Numbered from the stretch's first letter, positions 9,302-18,159 are shown. The stretch: 64,000 nucleotides of DNA from SHZI01 sp031395645 (GCA_031395645.1 JANNJM010000087.1:244852-308851); one strand, 5' to 3'. Numbers and translations are program-made. The notes: a model not told the origin generated them from the letters alone.

Positions 9302-9662
9302 ACCCTGGAGGCCGGTGCGATGCGCGGGCATGGTGGACGGCAGCTACCGCGTCGAGGATAGGATAAGGAAAGCCGGTAGCTCGTCCCGAGCTGAGCCAAT
9401 CACCGCGCTGTCGAGGTCAGCGGTCTGCGCACTCCCGCCGTCCTTAGCCGGACCCTGAATCAACCCGGTCACCAATAGCGCGAGCAGTTCCGGCGTCGAC
9501 GCCGGGGCTATCGCGGAACTCATCTACGAGATCTGGATCATGGGTTCCCCTCGGGGAAATAGCAGGGACGCATCTCCAGGGCGTACCACCCGCTCGCGCA
9601 TCCTGTCGGATTCCCCGACGGACACCTGACGCGCGCCGGGTACGATCGGCGCCGAGATCAAG
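9302..9662. other. 361-nt intergenic region, no gene seen
   Basis: The region separates convergent genes. I see no plausible coding frame, RNA gene or terminator. The only structure noted is a perfect 16-bp palindrome at 9490-9505 (CCGGCGTC followed by GACGCCGG), centred on a SalI-like GTCGAC. In DNA this GC-rich it may be coincidental. Confidence 0.4.
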
Positions 9663-10151
9663 TCAACCTTGCGGGGTCCCGAGCACGGCGCTGAGCAGGA
9701 GCAATGTGACCACCGTGACCGAGAGGGGCCAGCGCAGCCGGGGATACCAGGCCGGAGCACCGCTGCGCGTACCGGCGCTCAGGTCGACGAGTAACATCAC
9801 AACGAATGCGCCGGCTAGCGTAACGAGATTCCAGACGGCCGGGAGAAACAGCGCCCCCCAGCCAACCAGTGAGGGCACCACGCTCAGCACCAGCCTCCAG
9901 CGATAGCGCGTTGGTGCGGTTCTCTGGCCATTCACGGCAAGCGCGAGGCCCCAGTGCACGCCGCCGAGAAAGGACAAGATGACGGCACCGTAGGTGGCCA
10001 GTGCAATCTGTGCCGGATCGCGGGGCACTGACGAGAGTAGTAACGGCCCGATTGCGAGCATGATAAAAGGCAAGGCGCCTGCGGCACCAAGCAGCGCCGC
10101 CGTCGTGGGTACGGCCGACTCCACCGCGCTCACATTCCGCAGAGTACTCAC
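9663..10151 (-). CDS. DUF3429 domain membrane protein
   Basis: This is a 162-residue inner-membrane protein with about five hydrophobic segments. DUF3429 marks are LGAAGALPFIM near the N-terminus, YGAVILSFLGGVHWGLAL at roughly residues 54-71, and WYPRLRWPLSVTVV near the C-terminus. The family is abundant in proteobacteria and has no known biochemical function. It is transcribed in the same direction as the three small membrane proteins upstream (10193-10732), 41 nt after the last of them, so the four could share a transcript. Confidence 0.8.
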   Translation of the reverse strand: MSTLRNVSAVESAVPTTAALLGAAGALPFIMLAIGPLLLSSVPRDPAQIALATYGAVILSFLGGVHWGLALAVNGQRTAPTRYRWRLVLSVVPSLVGWGALFLPAVWNLVTLAGAFVVMLLVDLSAGTRSGAPAWYPRLRWPLSVTVVTLLLLSAVLGTPQG

Positions 10152-10192
10152 TTCCTTTCGGGCCCAAGCGGACGCGCCAGCCGGGTCAGACC

Positions 10193-10333
10193 CTAGTTCC
10201 CGCGCAGGTCGGCGCCTCTCCGGGCGGGGGGAACCTTGGTCATCCTCTTGAACTCAAGACCCGTCAGGACGATACCGATAACCATCAGCGTGAAGACGCC
10301 AATCGCAAAATAGAAGATGGTTCCGGTACTCAT
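10193..10333 (-). CDS. Small single-pass membrane protein, 46 aa
   Basis: The start ATG 10333 overlaps the preceding TGA as ATGA. One TM helix (TGTIFYFAIGVFTLMVIGIV) is followed by a basic cytoplasmic tail (LEFKRMTKVPPARR). I recognise no named family. The position, the ATGA overlap and a shared operon with two other short membrane proteins suggest a small membrane complex subunit or accessory peptide. This is inference. Confidence 0.6.
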   Translation of the reverse strand: MSTGTIFYFAIGVFTLMVIGIVLTGLEFKRMTKVPPARRGADLRGN

Positions 10334-10509
10334 AACCTCGATCCGGCCTGGGCCATCAGCTTGAAGTAGATGCCGAAGCACAATATCGATGGCACCCAGA
10401 GCGCCGTAAAGAGTCCCTCCTCACGCTGCCCCGAAAACCACAGGAAACCGGACAGGGCAAAGGAGATAGCCACGGACAGAAGAATAAAAGTATCGGATTG
10501 CTTGATCAT
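10330..10509 (-). CDS. Small two-pass membrane protein, 59 aa
   Basis: I chose ATG 10509 because a consensus AGGAGG sits 8 nt upstream (GAACGTG spacer region). The upstream frame extension lacks coding character. Two hydrophobic stretches are visible (TFILLSVAISFALSGFLWF and TALWVPSILCFGIYFKLM). The strong Shine-Dalgarno makes this a real gene despite its size. It is coupled by ATGA to the 46-aa protein downstream. No function can be assigned. Confidence 0.65.
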   Translation of the reverse strand: MIKQSDTFILLSVAISFALSGFLWFSGQREEGLFTALWVPSILCFGIYFKLMAQAGSRL

Positions 10510-10525
10510 CACGTTCCTCCTGAAA

Positions 10526-10732
10526 TCAGATATCGGCAGAACCAATGGCGGCGAGCAGGCACCCACCGACCGCTGCGCTGCCAATCACGCGCAGGCCCGA
10601 GTACCCGGCGATAGCTGCCACGTCGGTCGGCAGGAGGCCCAGGAAGCCTCCAAACAGCCAGACAACCGACGGAACCAGCAGTATGACTCCCGCGAACAAC
10701 AGGGCTTTTAGTAGTAGGCGTCTTGTATTCAC
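10526..10732 (-). CDS. Small hydrophobic protein, 68 aa (first of a three-gene set)
   Basis: Reading from GTG 10732, the protein starts with a basic N-terminus (NTRRLLLK) and has a first TM (ALLFAGVILLVPSVVWLFGG) and a second Gly/Ala-rich TM (VIGSAAVGGCLLAAIG). It stops 16 nt before the next small gene. A longer frame reaches 10837 but has low-complexity, non-hydrophobic content there. The start codon choice is uncertain and the gene is not recognised. Its case rests on membrane-like composition and neat spacing with the two genes that follow. Confidence 0.5.
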   Translation of the reverse strand: MNTRRLLLKALLFAGVILLVPSVVWLFGGFLGLLPTDVAAIAGYSGLRVIGSAAVGGCLLAAIGSADI

Positions 10733-10922
10733 AAGCCAGTCGACCTTTCTCTGCTGCAAGCGATGGGCCTTCTGCCGTCCCCCGCTGCTCACCAGGGGAC
10801 CGTGTACTGCGGCAAGCAGAGATACGCTGGGAATCACTCATCGGATTCAGTAGCACGAGTGATGCCACCAATGCTCGCCCTGCTGTGCGCGAGGCGCGCG
10901 GCCAAAGCGCTGGATCAGGGTG

Positions 10923-11663
10923 TCAGCCCTGCGCATACTCCAGCCGCACCAGTTCGTACTGCGTCAGCATGTAGCCGCCAATCACGCCCTTGAGAAAGAT
11001 GAAGTCGCCGTCGGCCGTGCACCAGATGTCGTAGGGCGGATGCGCCTGCGGCAGACCGGGCGACGATACAAAGCGAAAATGCAACGCGTCGAACTTGCCC
11101 GCCTGCACCGTCACGCTCTCCTCCCCCACGTACTCCACGCCGAAGCCAATTCGGAACAGCATTGGTCCGGTCGCGCCGCGGTGGTCGGGTGATGACAGCA
11201 GCATCTCGTCGATGCTCTGCAGGCCCGGCCCCTTGTGCCGGTCGAACAACTGCATATGCCAGGCATCACAGATGATGGCGTGATTCTGAAAGGCCTGCAG
11301 TCGGCCCTTCGTTTCCATTCTCTGGGTCACGCGGCCGTCCAGGGCGGTGTAGGTCTCGCACTCGGCAAAGTCCGGACCGAAACGAAACCAGCCGCTGCCA
11401 GTAAAGCGGTCGTTCACCGTCAGACGTACGAAGCAGTCCGTCGGCAACCAGTGCTCGTCGAGACTGTAGACGATGTCACGCATCACGCTCGGCCGGTCAT
11501 CGATCTCCGAGTGGGCACTGCAGGTGCGCCGCCCATCGCTATGCACCGTGATATGAAAATGCTCGCGCCCGCGCTCCTGACCAACGCGATCAGGCTTGTT
11601 GCTTGTGTAAGCGATAGTGCCGCGAATAGCGCGGTGGTCGCGCTGAAGAATGCTGGAATTCAT
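10923..11663 (-). CDS. Conserved hypothetical protein (possible DUF3108-like lipocalin-type fold)
   Basis: The 246-residue soluble protein has no signal peptide. It is rich in alternating beta-type segments: RGTIAYTSNKPDRVGQERG, DCFVRLTVNDRFTGSGWFRF, VEYVGEESVTVQAGKFDALHF and PYDIWCTADGDFIFLKGVIG. The 'VTVQAGKFDALHF' followed by 'YDIWCTADGDFIFLK' pattern is reminiscent of DUF3108-type barrels (in which G-FdA---... is common), but the match is loose. I would not assign a function. It is flanked by the sulfurtransferase upstream and the small membrane genes downstream, all on the minus strand. Confidence 0.6.
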   Translation of the reverse strand: MNSSILQRDHRAIRGTIAYTSNKPDRVGQERGREHFHITVHSDGRRTCSAHSEIDDRPSVMRDIVYSLDEHWLPTDCFVRLTVNDRFTGSGWFRFGPDFAECETYTALDGRVTQRMETKGRLQAFQNHAIICDAWHMQLFDRHKGPGLQSIDEMLLSSPDHRGATGPMLFRIGFGVEYVGEESVTVQAGKFDALHFRFVSSPGLPQAHPPYDIWCTADGDFIFLKGVIGGYMLTQYELVRLEYAQG

Positions 11664-11790
11664 GCCGGATGGGATCCCTGTAGGTGCCTCGCGGCGGAAA
11701 CTTTACGGGGAAAGGTCCTGGTAGCCAACCGCCCGGCCGATTTTTCTGCGGGGTTGTCCGCTTTTTTTGGCACACTCTCCGCCAGGTTCA

Positions 11791-12660
11791 TCAGTCCTTG
11801 GCCACGGGCCGCCCGGACGAGCGGATCCACTCGCTCCACGAGCCGGGATAGAGGGTGGCGCCCGGCAGCCCCGCGAGCTCGAGGGCAAAAATCCCATGAC
11901 AAGCCGTGACGCCTGAACCACACATAACAACGATCTCCTGAGGATCTCGCCCCTCGACCAGCGGCGCGTAGCGCTGTGCCAGCTCCTCGGGGGTCTTGAA
12001 CCGGTTGTCAGCAGCTAAGTTCCCACCAAACGGCACGTTCGATGCACCCGGTACGTGGCCAGCCACGGGGTCAATGGGTTCGGCGCGCCCCAGGAAACGC
12101 TCCTCGGCCCGCACATCCAGTAATCGGATGGCGTCGTCTGCGAGCGCCGCCACCACCTGCGCCGTGTGCAAGACCGGCATGCAGCCTGGCTCACCCTGGA
12201 ATCTCGCAGGTCTCGGCACCGGGTTGGCCTGCGTTAGCGGGAGACCGGCTTTCTGCCACGCGGCCAGACCACCATCCAGCAGCACGACGTCGCGGTGGCC
12301 CATCCAGCGCAAGAGCCACCAGAGACGCGCCGCAAGGCCGCCGCCGCCCTCGTCGTAGGCCACGACCCGGGTCGCAGGGCCAATGCCGAATCCACTGAAG
12401 AGCGCGCGCAGCCCCTCCGGATCGGGCAAGGGATGCCGCCCGGTGTGGGCCTGTCGGGGCCCGGACAAGTCCCGGTCGAGATCGGCGTACCAGGCCCCCG
12501 GAATATGCCCGGCCTGGTAAGCGGCCCGGCCGGCATCGGGCTGCACGAGGTTGAACCGGCAGTCGACGACGACCGGGGCCTTCGGACCCGGCGCAGCCAC
12601 CAGGTCCGCTGCCGAGATCAGGAGCAAGCTCCCGGCAATTTGGTGCTTCGCTTCAGACAC
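11791..12660 (-). CDS. sseA: Thiosulfate/3-mercaptopyruvate sulfurtransferase (two rhodanese domains)
   Basis: About 289 residues in two rhodanese domains. The inactive N-terminal domain shows VVVDCRFNL and GHIPGAWYADLDRDLSG. The C-terminal domain carries the active Cys in MCGSGVTAC, a CGSGVT loop typical of 3-mercaptopyruvate sulfurtransferase rather than the CRKGVT of thiosulfate sulfurtransferase. It should transfer sulfane sulfur from 3-mercaptopyruvate to a thiol or cyanide. The frame extends to GTG 12705, but those extra 15 residues look non-coding. GTG 12660 follows GGGGGA and is preferred. It is divergent from etfB. Confidence 0.85.
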   Translation of the reverse strand: MSEAKHQIAGSLLLISAADLVAAPGPKAPVVVDCRFNLVQPDAGRAAYQAGHIPGAWYADLDRDLSGPRQAHTGRHPLPDPEGLRALFSGFGIGPATRVVAYDEGGGGLAARLWWLLRWMGHRDVVLLDGGLAAWQKAGLPLTQANPVPRPARFQGEPGCMPVLHTAQVVAALADDAIRLLDVRAEERFLGRAEPIDPVAGHVPGASNVPFGGNLAADNRFKTPEELAQRYAPLVEGRDPQEIVVMCGSGVTACHGIFALELAGLPGATLYPGSWSEWIRSSGRPVAKD

Positions 12661-12737
12661 GGCTTGTCCCCCGTTCCCCGGTCGTTGAAAATAGCGGGCT
12701 GCCACAACCCCCCGCCCGGCCCCCGAAGGACCCTGCC

Positions 12738-13490
12738 ATGCAGAAAATCATCGTATGCCTGAAGCGCGTCGTTGACTACAACGTGCGCATCCGCGTCAAG
12801 CCAGACAACTCCGGAGTGATTACCGACGGTCTGAAGATGAGCATCAATCCCTTCGACGAGATCGCGCTGGAGGAGGCCCTTCGGCTCCGCGAGAAAGGCC
12901 AGGCTGAGGAGGTCGTGGCCGTGTCGATCGGCCCGGAAGATGCCCAGCAGCAGCTCCGGACGGCGCTCGCCATGGGCGCTGACCGGGCCATTCTCGTCCA
13001 GATCAGCGCGGAACTCGAGCCGCTGGCCGCGGCGCGAATCCTGCTCAAGATCGTCAGTCGGGAGCAGCCTGGCCTGGTGCTGCTGGGCAAACAGGCCATC
13101 GACGATGACTGCAATCAGACCGGCCAGATGCTGGCCGCCTTGTGGGACCGACCACAGGCCACGTTTGCGTCAAAGCTGGAATTGAATGGCACGGTCGCAA
13201 CCGTGACCCGGGAGGTCGATGCCGGCCTCGAGGTCATCGAGGTGGACCTGCCCGCCGTCGTGACGAGCGACCTTCGACTGAATGAGCCCCGCTACGTGAA
13301 GCTTCCGGACATCATGAAGGCGAAGAAGAAAACCATCGAAGTACTGCCGATTGAGTCTCTCGGCGTCGACGTCACGCCGGTCCTTCGCGTGACACGCTAC
13401 GAGACGCCGGCCGCGCGGACCAAGGGCGGCATGGTGAACAGTGTTGATGAACTCGTAAGCGCCCTGCGGGATCGGGGGTTGCTGGCATGA
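12738..13490 (+). CDS. etfB: Electron transfer flavoprotein, beta subunit
   Basis: EtfB pairs with EtfA to accept electrons from acyl-CoA and related dehydrogenases and pass them to ETF-quinone oxidoreductase. It has 250 residues, the usual size. The family N-terminus KIIVCLKRVVDYNVRIRV, the AMP-binding region AMGADRAIL and the recognition-loop region VLLGKQAIDDDCNQTGQM with LRLNEPRYVKLPDIMKAKKK are all visible. It overlaps etfA by 4 nt (ATGA), so the subunits are translated together. The ATG follows a weak GAAGGACC Shine-Dalgarno. Confidence 0.95.
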   Translation: MQKIIVCLKRVVDYNVRIRVKPDNSGVITDGLKMSINPFDEIALEEALRLREKGQAEEVVAVSIGPEDAQQQLRTALAMGADRAILVQISAELEPLAAARILLKIVSREQPGLVLLGKQAIDDDCNQTGQMLAALWDRPQATFASKLELNGTVATVTREVDAGLEVIEVDLPAVVTSDLRLNEPRYVKLPDIMKAKKKTIEVLPIESLGVDVTPVLRVTRYETPAARTKGGMVNSVDELVSALRDRGLLA

Positions 13491-14428
13491 GCCGGATCCT
13501 GATCATTGGCGAGCACTCCGGCGGCCATCTCAACCAGAGCACCGCGCGTTGTGTCGCCTGCGCCGTCGCCATCGACCCAAGTGCTATCGAGATTGTCGTC
13601 CTCGGAGGTGACGCCACGACGGTGGCCGCCGAAGCCGCCGCGCTCATCGGCGTGGCGGGCGTGCTGACCGTGACCAATCCGGCCAACAGCCAGCCGCTGG
13701 CGGCTGTCCTGGCACCTCAGATAGCCTCGCTGGCGGCCGCTTACGACTACGTTCTCGCGCCATCGACCACCTTTGGCAAGGATCTGCTGCCGCGCGTTGC
13801 CGCCCTGCTCGGCGTTCCCCAGCTCAGCGACGTGATGAGTGTGCTGGGGCCGCGACTATTCCAGCGACCGATTTACGCCGGTAACGCGCTGATCACCATC
13901 GAGGTCCCGACCGGCACCAAGGTGGTGGCAACCGTTCGCAGTGCATCGTTCAAGCCGGTCGGCAACGGCACTGCCGCACCCGTTCGTCCGGCGGAAGTTG
14001 CCGTACCCCTGCCCACCCATACTCGCTTCATCGAACTGTGCTCTGGTAAATCCGACCGCCCCGACCTGCAGACTGCGAGGCTCGTGGTGTCGGGAGGTCG
14101 CGGGGTCGGGAGTGCGGAAAACTTTGCGCTGCTCTATAAACTTGCCGACCGCATTGGCGCTGCAGTTGGTGCGTCGCGTGCAGCAGTAGATGCAGGCTTC
14201 GTCCCGAACGACATGCAAGTAGGACAGACCGGAAAAATCATCGCGCCGGAGCTCTACATGGCCTTCGGTATCTCCGGAGCTATCCAGCACCTGACTGGCA
14301 TCAAGGACGCTGGCACCATCGTTGCCATCAACAAGGATGGGGAGGCACCCATCTTCGAGATTGCCGACCTGGGCCTCGTGGGCGACCTTTTTCTGATCAT
14401 TCCGGAGATCGAGAAGCGGCTGCGCTGA
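13487..14428 (+). CDS. etfA: Electron transfer flavoprotein, alpha subunit
   Basis: EtfA has 313 residues and carries the FAD of the ETF heterodimer. The C-terminal FAD domain is clear: VVSGGRGVGSAENFALLYKL, AAVDAGFVPNDMQVGQTGK, then LYMAFGISGAIQHLTGIKDA and a VAINKDGEAPIFEIADLG ending. The N-terminal Rossmann-like domain includes APSTTFGKDLLPRVAALL. It is coupled to etfB. The pair probably serves acyl-CoA dehydrogenase-type enzymes encoded elsewhere, since none is present in this window. Confidence 0.95.
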   Translation: MSRILIIGEHSGGHLNQSTARCVACAVAIDPSAIEIVVLGGDATTVAAEAAALIGVAGVLTVTNPANSQPLAAVLAPQIASLAAAYDYVLAPSTTFGKDLLPRVAALLGVPQLSDVMSVLGPRLFQRPIYAGNALITIEVPTGTKVVATVRSASFKPVGNGTAAPVRPAEVAVPLPTHTRFIELCSGKSDRPDLQTARLVVSGGRGVGSAENFALLYKLADRIGAAVGASRAAVDAGFVPNDMQVGQTGKIIAPELYMAFGISGAIQHLTGIKDAGTIVAINKDGEAPIFEIADLGLVGDLFLIIPEIEKRLR

Positions 14429-14459
14429 CGACCCGGCCGCCTGATGCCCCCCCGAGCCA

Positions 14460-15155
14460 CTACATTCCGGGCTTCCAGACGCCCAGAAACGCTGACAACG
14501 CGACGCCGGCCCAGATGACCCAGACGTAGGGCCGGCAGGCCATGAGGCCGTGGTACATCTTGCTGTCGCTCTCGGGCGTAACGCCCTGCCCTGCCATCAT
14601 CCGGAAGCCTTCGATGAACGGTGGCAGGTTTCTGCGGATCATGAAGCCGCAAAAAATCAGGCCGGCGAAAATAAGGATTTTCGCAGCGATCCAGGGGTAG
14701 GGCTTCAACGGTCCCGTAACCCAGTGGTACGCCACCGACGTGGGCAGTGCGAAGATCATGAAAAACCGGAACCAGTAGTCACCCTTGGCCAGCAGCTTGC
14801 CGAATTCAGTGCCCTCCTTCGTGTGCACCATGTGAATGACCCAGACCCAGATCGGGCCAAGTGCCACAATGCCAATCATCTGCCAAGTCGGGTGCTTGTA
14901 GCCGACGAACTCCGACAGGATGCCACCCACCGTCAACATCAGTCCAAGGCAATAGCGCGGCAACATGTCGAGATTGATGAAGATCTTGAACGCCGTCAGC
15001 CGTGCGTCCTTCGAAAGTTTGTTGTTCACGACGAAGGTGCTGGAGTAGAACACCCCCGCATCGCCGCCAAGCCAGTACACGAACAACAGGATGTGGATGT
15101 ACTTGAATACTGCGTAGACGAACGGCAGGGTCTGGACGACCTGGGTCTCTTCCAT
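14460..15155 (-). CDS. Conserved integral membrane protein of unknown function
   Basis: The 231-residue protein has about six hydrophobic helices. Histidines fall within or near membrane segments: FKYIHILLFVYWLGGDAG (first helix), WVIHMVHTKEG and TSVAYHWVTGPL. Such a pattern, with 'YIHILLFVYWLGGD' at the front, recalls the CopD/DUF2269-like group of putative haem-binding membrane proteins, but I cannot confirm that. It converges with etfA and follows the peroxiredoxin gene by about 46 nt on the same strand, so a link to redox stress is possible. Confidence 0.65.
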   Translation of the reverse strand: MEETQVVQTLPFVYAVFKYIHILLFVYWLGGDAGVFYSSTFVVNNKLSKDARLTAFKIFINLDMLPRYCLGLMLTVGGILSEFVGYKHPTWQMIGIVALGPIWVWVIHMVHTKEGTEFGKLLAKGDYWFRFFMIFALPTSVAYHWVTGPLKPYPWIAAKILIFAGLIFCGFMIRRNLPPFIEGFRMMAGQGVTPESDSKMYHGLMACRPYVWVIWAGVALSAFLGVWKPGM

Positions 15156-15201
15156 CGAAGGCTTCCCGGGAGCTGCTGGTTGAAATATACGGGGGGGTGA
15201 A

Positions 15202-15684
15202 TCAGAGCTGGCCGAGCACGCACTCCGCTGTGCTCACCTTGAACTCGCGGGGTGCCTCCACGTTCAGTTCCTTGATCACACCGTTATCGACCACCATGGA
15301 AAAACGCTGGCTGCGGTGACCCATGCCAAACCCGCTGGCATCGAGTTCCAGTCCGAGGGCCTTCGTAAACTCTGCATTGCCGTCGGCGAGCATGAGCACC
15401 TTGTCGCCAACGCCACGGTCCTTGCCCCAGGCATCCATGACAAAAACATCGTTGACCGACATGCAGGCGATGGTATCGACACCCTTTGCCTTGATCTCGC
15501 CCGCGTGCTTGACGTAGCCCGGGAGGTGACTGTTTGAGCAGGTCGGGGTGAAGGCACCCGGTACCGAAAAGAAGACCACTTTCTTGCCGCTGAAGAGGTC
15601 CTGGGTTGAAAGCGAACCGGGGCCGTCCTTGGTCATGATCCCAAACTTGCCCGCAGGTAACCGGTCGCCGACCTTGATTGCCAT
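15202..15684 (-). CDS. Peroxiredoxin, Prx5 type (thiol-dependent peroxidase)
   Basis: The 160-residue protein belongs to the Prx5/AhpE-like group of cytosolic peroxidases reducing H2O2 and alkyl hydroperoxides. The peroxidatic cysteine lies in VPGAFTPTCSNSHLPGY (about residue 49), the classical PGAFTPTC motif. A further family mark is ACMSVNDVFVMDAWGK, and the conserved arginine lies in HRSQRFSMVVDNG. Further cysteines at about 74 and near the C-terminus could resolve. It is divergent from the aldehyde dehydrogenase across a 146-nt region. Confidence 0.9.
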   Translation of the reverse strand: MAIKVGDRLPAGKFGIMTKDGPGSLSTQDLFSGKKVVFFSVPGAFTPTCSNSHLPGYVKHAGEIKAKGVDTIACMSVNDVFVMDAWGKDRGVGDKVLMLADGNAEFTKALGLELDASGFGMGHRSQRFSMVVDNGVIKELNVEAPREFKVSTAECVLGQL

Positions 15685-15773
15685 CGTGATGTCCTCTGTA
15701 TGGGTGTTCGTGGGTAGTATTGACCAGCCATTGTACAGGGCATGGCCGCGCAGTCATCCCATACCCGGGCGCC

Positions 15774-15803
15774 TTGCCTGCGGCCTGGCCCGGCACTTAT
15801 GCT
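15774..15803 (+). promoter_or_regulatory. Candidate promoter for the aldehyde dehydrogenase
   Basis: TTGCCT at 15774-15779 is followed after 18 nt by TATGCT at 15798-15803, which gives a reasonable sigma-70 match about 27 nt before the ALDH ATG. The spacer is GC-rich. This is read by eye and unproven. Confidence 0.35.
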
Positions 15804-15830
15804 GCCCGACCTCGACCCGGGAGATAGCTG

Positions 15831-17336
15831 ATGAGCGCCGCCGCAAACCTTGGCCCCAGTGCCGAAGCACGGTCCTTTCTTGAACGCGAGCACCGCCTGC
15901 TGATCGGTGGCCAGTGGGTCCCATCGGCTTCCCGCGAGTCCATCGACGTGTTTAACCCAGCCACTGAAGTTCACCTGGCGAAGGTCGCTGCTGGTGGCAA
16001 GGACGATATCGACCGCGCTGTCGTGGCAGCGCGCAAGGCATTTCGTGGCGAGTGGTCTAAGTTAACGTCCTACGAGCGAACGCGCCTGATCTGGAAGCTG
16101 GCCGACGAACTGGAAGCCAACCTCGCTCTCGCCAGCGAACTGGAAGTACTCGATAACGGCATGCCACTGATGGTCGCGCAGTACTCCATTGCCTCCTTTG
16201 GCTGCGACTTCTTAAGGTACTACGCCGGCTGGGCCACCAAGATCACCGGCGATACCATTCCGGTATCACCCGCTGGTGTCCGCAACGGAGAATCCCTTAC
16301 CTACACGCGGCGTGAGCCGATCGGTGTTGTCGGCGCGATCATCCCGTGGAATGCGCCGCTGATCATGGCCGCACTGAAGCTCGGCCCCGCGCTGGCTGCC
16401 GGCTGCACCGTCGTGCTAAAGCCAGCGGAACAGACGCCGCTCACCGCTCTGTTTCTGGGCGAACTCATCAAGCGCGTAGGCTTCCCTGACGGCGTCATCA
16501 ACATCGTCCCCGGCTATGGCGAGTCTGCTGGCGCCGCCCTCGCGGCCCACCCGGATGTCGACAAGATCGCCTTCACGGGTTCCACCGAAGTCGGGAAGAA
16601 GATCATCGCCGCGGCGGCCGGCAATCTGAAAAGAGTCACGCTCGAACTCGGCGGCAAGTCGCCGATGGTGGTGTTCCCGGACGCCGACCTTGACCGGGTG
16701 ATACCAGGCGTTACCCGGGGTGCATTCTTCCTGCAGGGTCAGAATTGCATGGCGGGCACCCGCCTGTTTGTACACCGGGACATTTTTGACAAGGTGGTCA
16801 GCGGCGTCGGCGAGGCCGCGAACAAATTTCGCATCGGTCCGGGAATGAGCCCGGATAGCGACCTTGGCCCGTTGATCTCAGCAGAGCAACGCGACCGCGT
16901 CATGGGGTTCGTGGCTTCGGGCAAGAAATCCGGGGCGGAACTGGTTTGTGGTGGCGAGGTACTGCCGGGCCGCGGATTCTTCGTCAAACCGACACTTTTC
17001 AGCAAGACCAGCATGGACATGCAGATCGCCCGCGAGGAGATTTTTGGACCTGTGCTCTGCGCCCAGTCCTTCGGCGACAGCGAACTGCAGGCCGTGGCGG
17101 ACGAGGCCAACAAAGGTATCTATGGCCTCTCAGGCAGCGTCTGGACCCGTGATATCTCGGTTGCGCACCGGATGGCCGGACTCATCGACGCCGGACAGGT
17201 GAGCATCAACTGCCACGCCGCCGTCGATCCTGCGATTCCTTTTGGCGGCAACAAGCAATCGGGCTGGGGTCGGGAGTTCGGGCGGGAAGGCCTGGATCCG
17301 TACCTGAAGACCAAGGCGACTACGGTCATCTATTGA
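15831..17336 (+). CDS. NAD(P)-dependent aldehyde dehydrogenase
   Basis: This is a 501-residue ALDH-superfamily enzyme that oxidises an aldehyde to the acid with NAD(P)+. Family marks in order are GAIIPWNAPLIMAALKLGPA (cofactor region), LKPAEQTPLTALFLGELI, FTGSTEVGKKI, the catalytic glutamate in LELGGKSPMVVFPDADLD and the nucleophile cysteine in GQNCMAGTRLFV, then EEIFGPVL and the C-terminal PFGGNKQSGWGREFG. Sequence style fits the betaine/phenylacetaldehyde-type clade. The substrate is unknown. The downstream SDR converges with it. Confidence 0.92.
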   Translation: MSAAANLGPSAEARSFLEREHRLLIGGQWVPSASRESIDVFNPATEVHLAKVAAGGKDDIDRAVVAARKAFRGEWSKLTSYERTRLIWKLADELEANLALASELEVLDNGMPLMVAQYSIASFGCDFLRYYAGWATKITGDTIPVSPAGVRNGESLTYTRREPIGVVGAIIPWNAPLIMAALKLGPALAAGCTVVLKPAEQTPLTALFLGELIKRVGFPDGVINIVPGYGESAGAALAAHPDVDKIAFTGSTEVGKKIIAAAAGNLKRVTLELGGKSPMVVFPDADLDRVIPGVTRGAFFLQGQNCMAGTRLFVHRDIFDKVVSGVGEAANKFRIGPGMSPDSDLGPLISAEQRDRVMGFVASGKKSGAELVCGGEVLPGRGFFVKPTLFSKTSMDMQIAREEIFGPVLCAQSFGDSELQAVADEANKGIYGLSGSVWTRDISVAHRMAGLIDAGQVSINCHAAVDPAIPFGGNKQSGWGREFGREGLDPYLKTKATTVIY

Positions 17337-17370
17337 GAGGCGAGACTTCCGGTCACAACCTGAGGTCGTT

Positions 17371-18081
17371 CTACCACGCGACGGGCGCCCCAAAACGGTC
17401 GATAAACTGGCCATTGTGGTCAGTCGTCAGCGCTGCAAAAGTCTGCAGTTGCGCGCGGACGCTGTCGTCCGGATCAATCTGGGCATCCTCGCCACCAAGG
17501 TCCGTCTTGCACCAGCCGGGTGCCATCGCAACAGTAATCAGATCTCGCCACTCGTTGGAGATCCCCTTTGTCAGCATATTGAGACCGGCCTTGCTCGTGC
17601 GATAGGCGTGGGAATGGCCCAGCCGATTATTCCCGATCGAACCCAGATCGCTGGACAACATGACGACCACCGGACGGCTCGATAGGCGCAGACTCGCCGC
17701 GAGGGCGACGGTCAGGCGGAAGGGAGCCAGCAGATTCACTTCGAGAATGTTCCGCCAGATTTCGTAGTCCATGTGCGCCAGACTCTGGTAGCGCATGCCC
17801 GCGGGCGATCCCTCAGGACCAAAGGTTCCCGCATTGTTGATCAGCATATCCAGCCGCTGGCCCCGCAACTCCTGCGCCACAGCCTCAATTTCGGCCTCGT
17901 TCACGACGTCGAGGCGAAGTACCCGCATCTGGTCCCGATTGGCAAGGACGAGTGACTGCAGGTCCGCGGCACGGTCCGGATCCCGGGTTCCGGCGAAAAC
18001 GCGCCATCCGGCCGCCGACAGCTGGCGGCAATACTCGAGGCCGAGGCCCCGGTTGGCGCCTGTCACAAGGACGGTACTCAT
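17371..18081 (-). CDS. Short-chain dehydrogenase/reductase
   Basis: A classical-size SDR of 236 residues. The Rossmann motif is TGANRGLGLEYC near residues 7-18. NNAG appears as LINNAGTFGPEG, the catalytic serine lies in VVMLSSDLGSIG, and the YxxxK motif is present as AYRTSKAGL. The start ATG 18081 is chosen because the long upstream extension lacks homology and MSTVLVTGANRG is the family N-terminus. It resembles the sniffer/CsgA-like SDR group. It is divergent from the IclR regulator, with a symmetrical site between them, and is a likely target. Confidence 0.85.
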   Translation of the reverse strand: MSTVLVTGANRGLGLEYCRQLSAAGWRVFAGTRDPDRAADLQSLVLANRDQMRVLRLDVVNEAEIEAVAQELRGQRLDMLINNAGTFGPEGSPAGMRYQSLAHMDYEIWRNILEVNLLAPFRLTVALAASLRLSSRPVVVMLSSDLGSIGNNRLGHSHAYRTSKAGLNMLTKGISNEWRDLITVAMAPGWCKTDLGGEDAQIDPDDSVRAQLQTFAALTTDHNGQFIDRFGAPVAW

Positions 18082-18159
18082 CGAGTGACTTCGATCACTG
18101 CCGGCATTATCCCGGCGACTGGCGCTGGTCTTGGCTTTCGCCGCCGCACTGACTACCAT

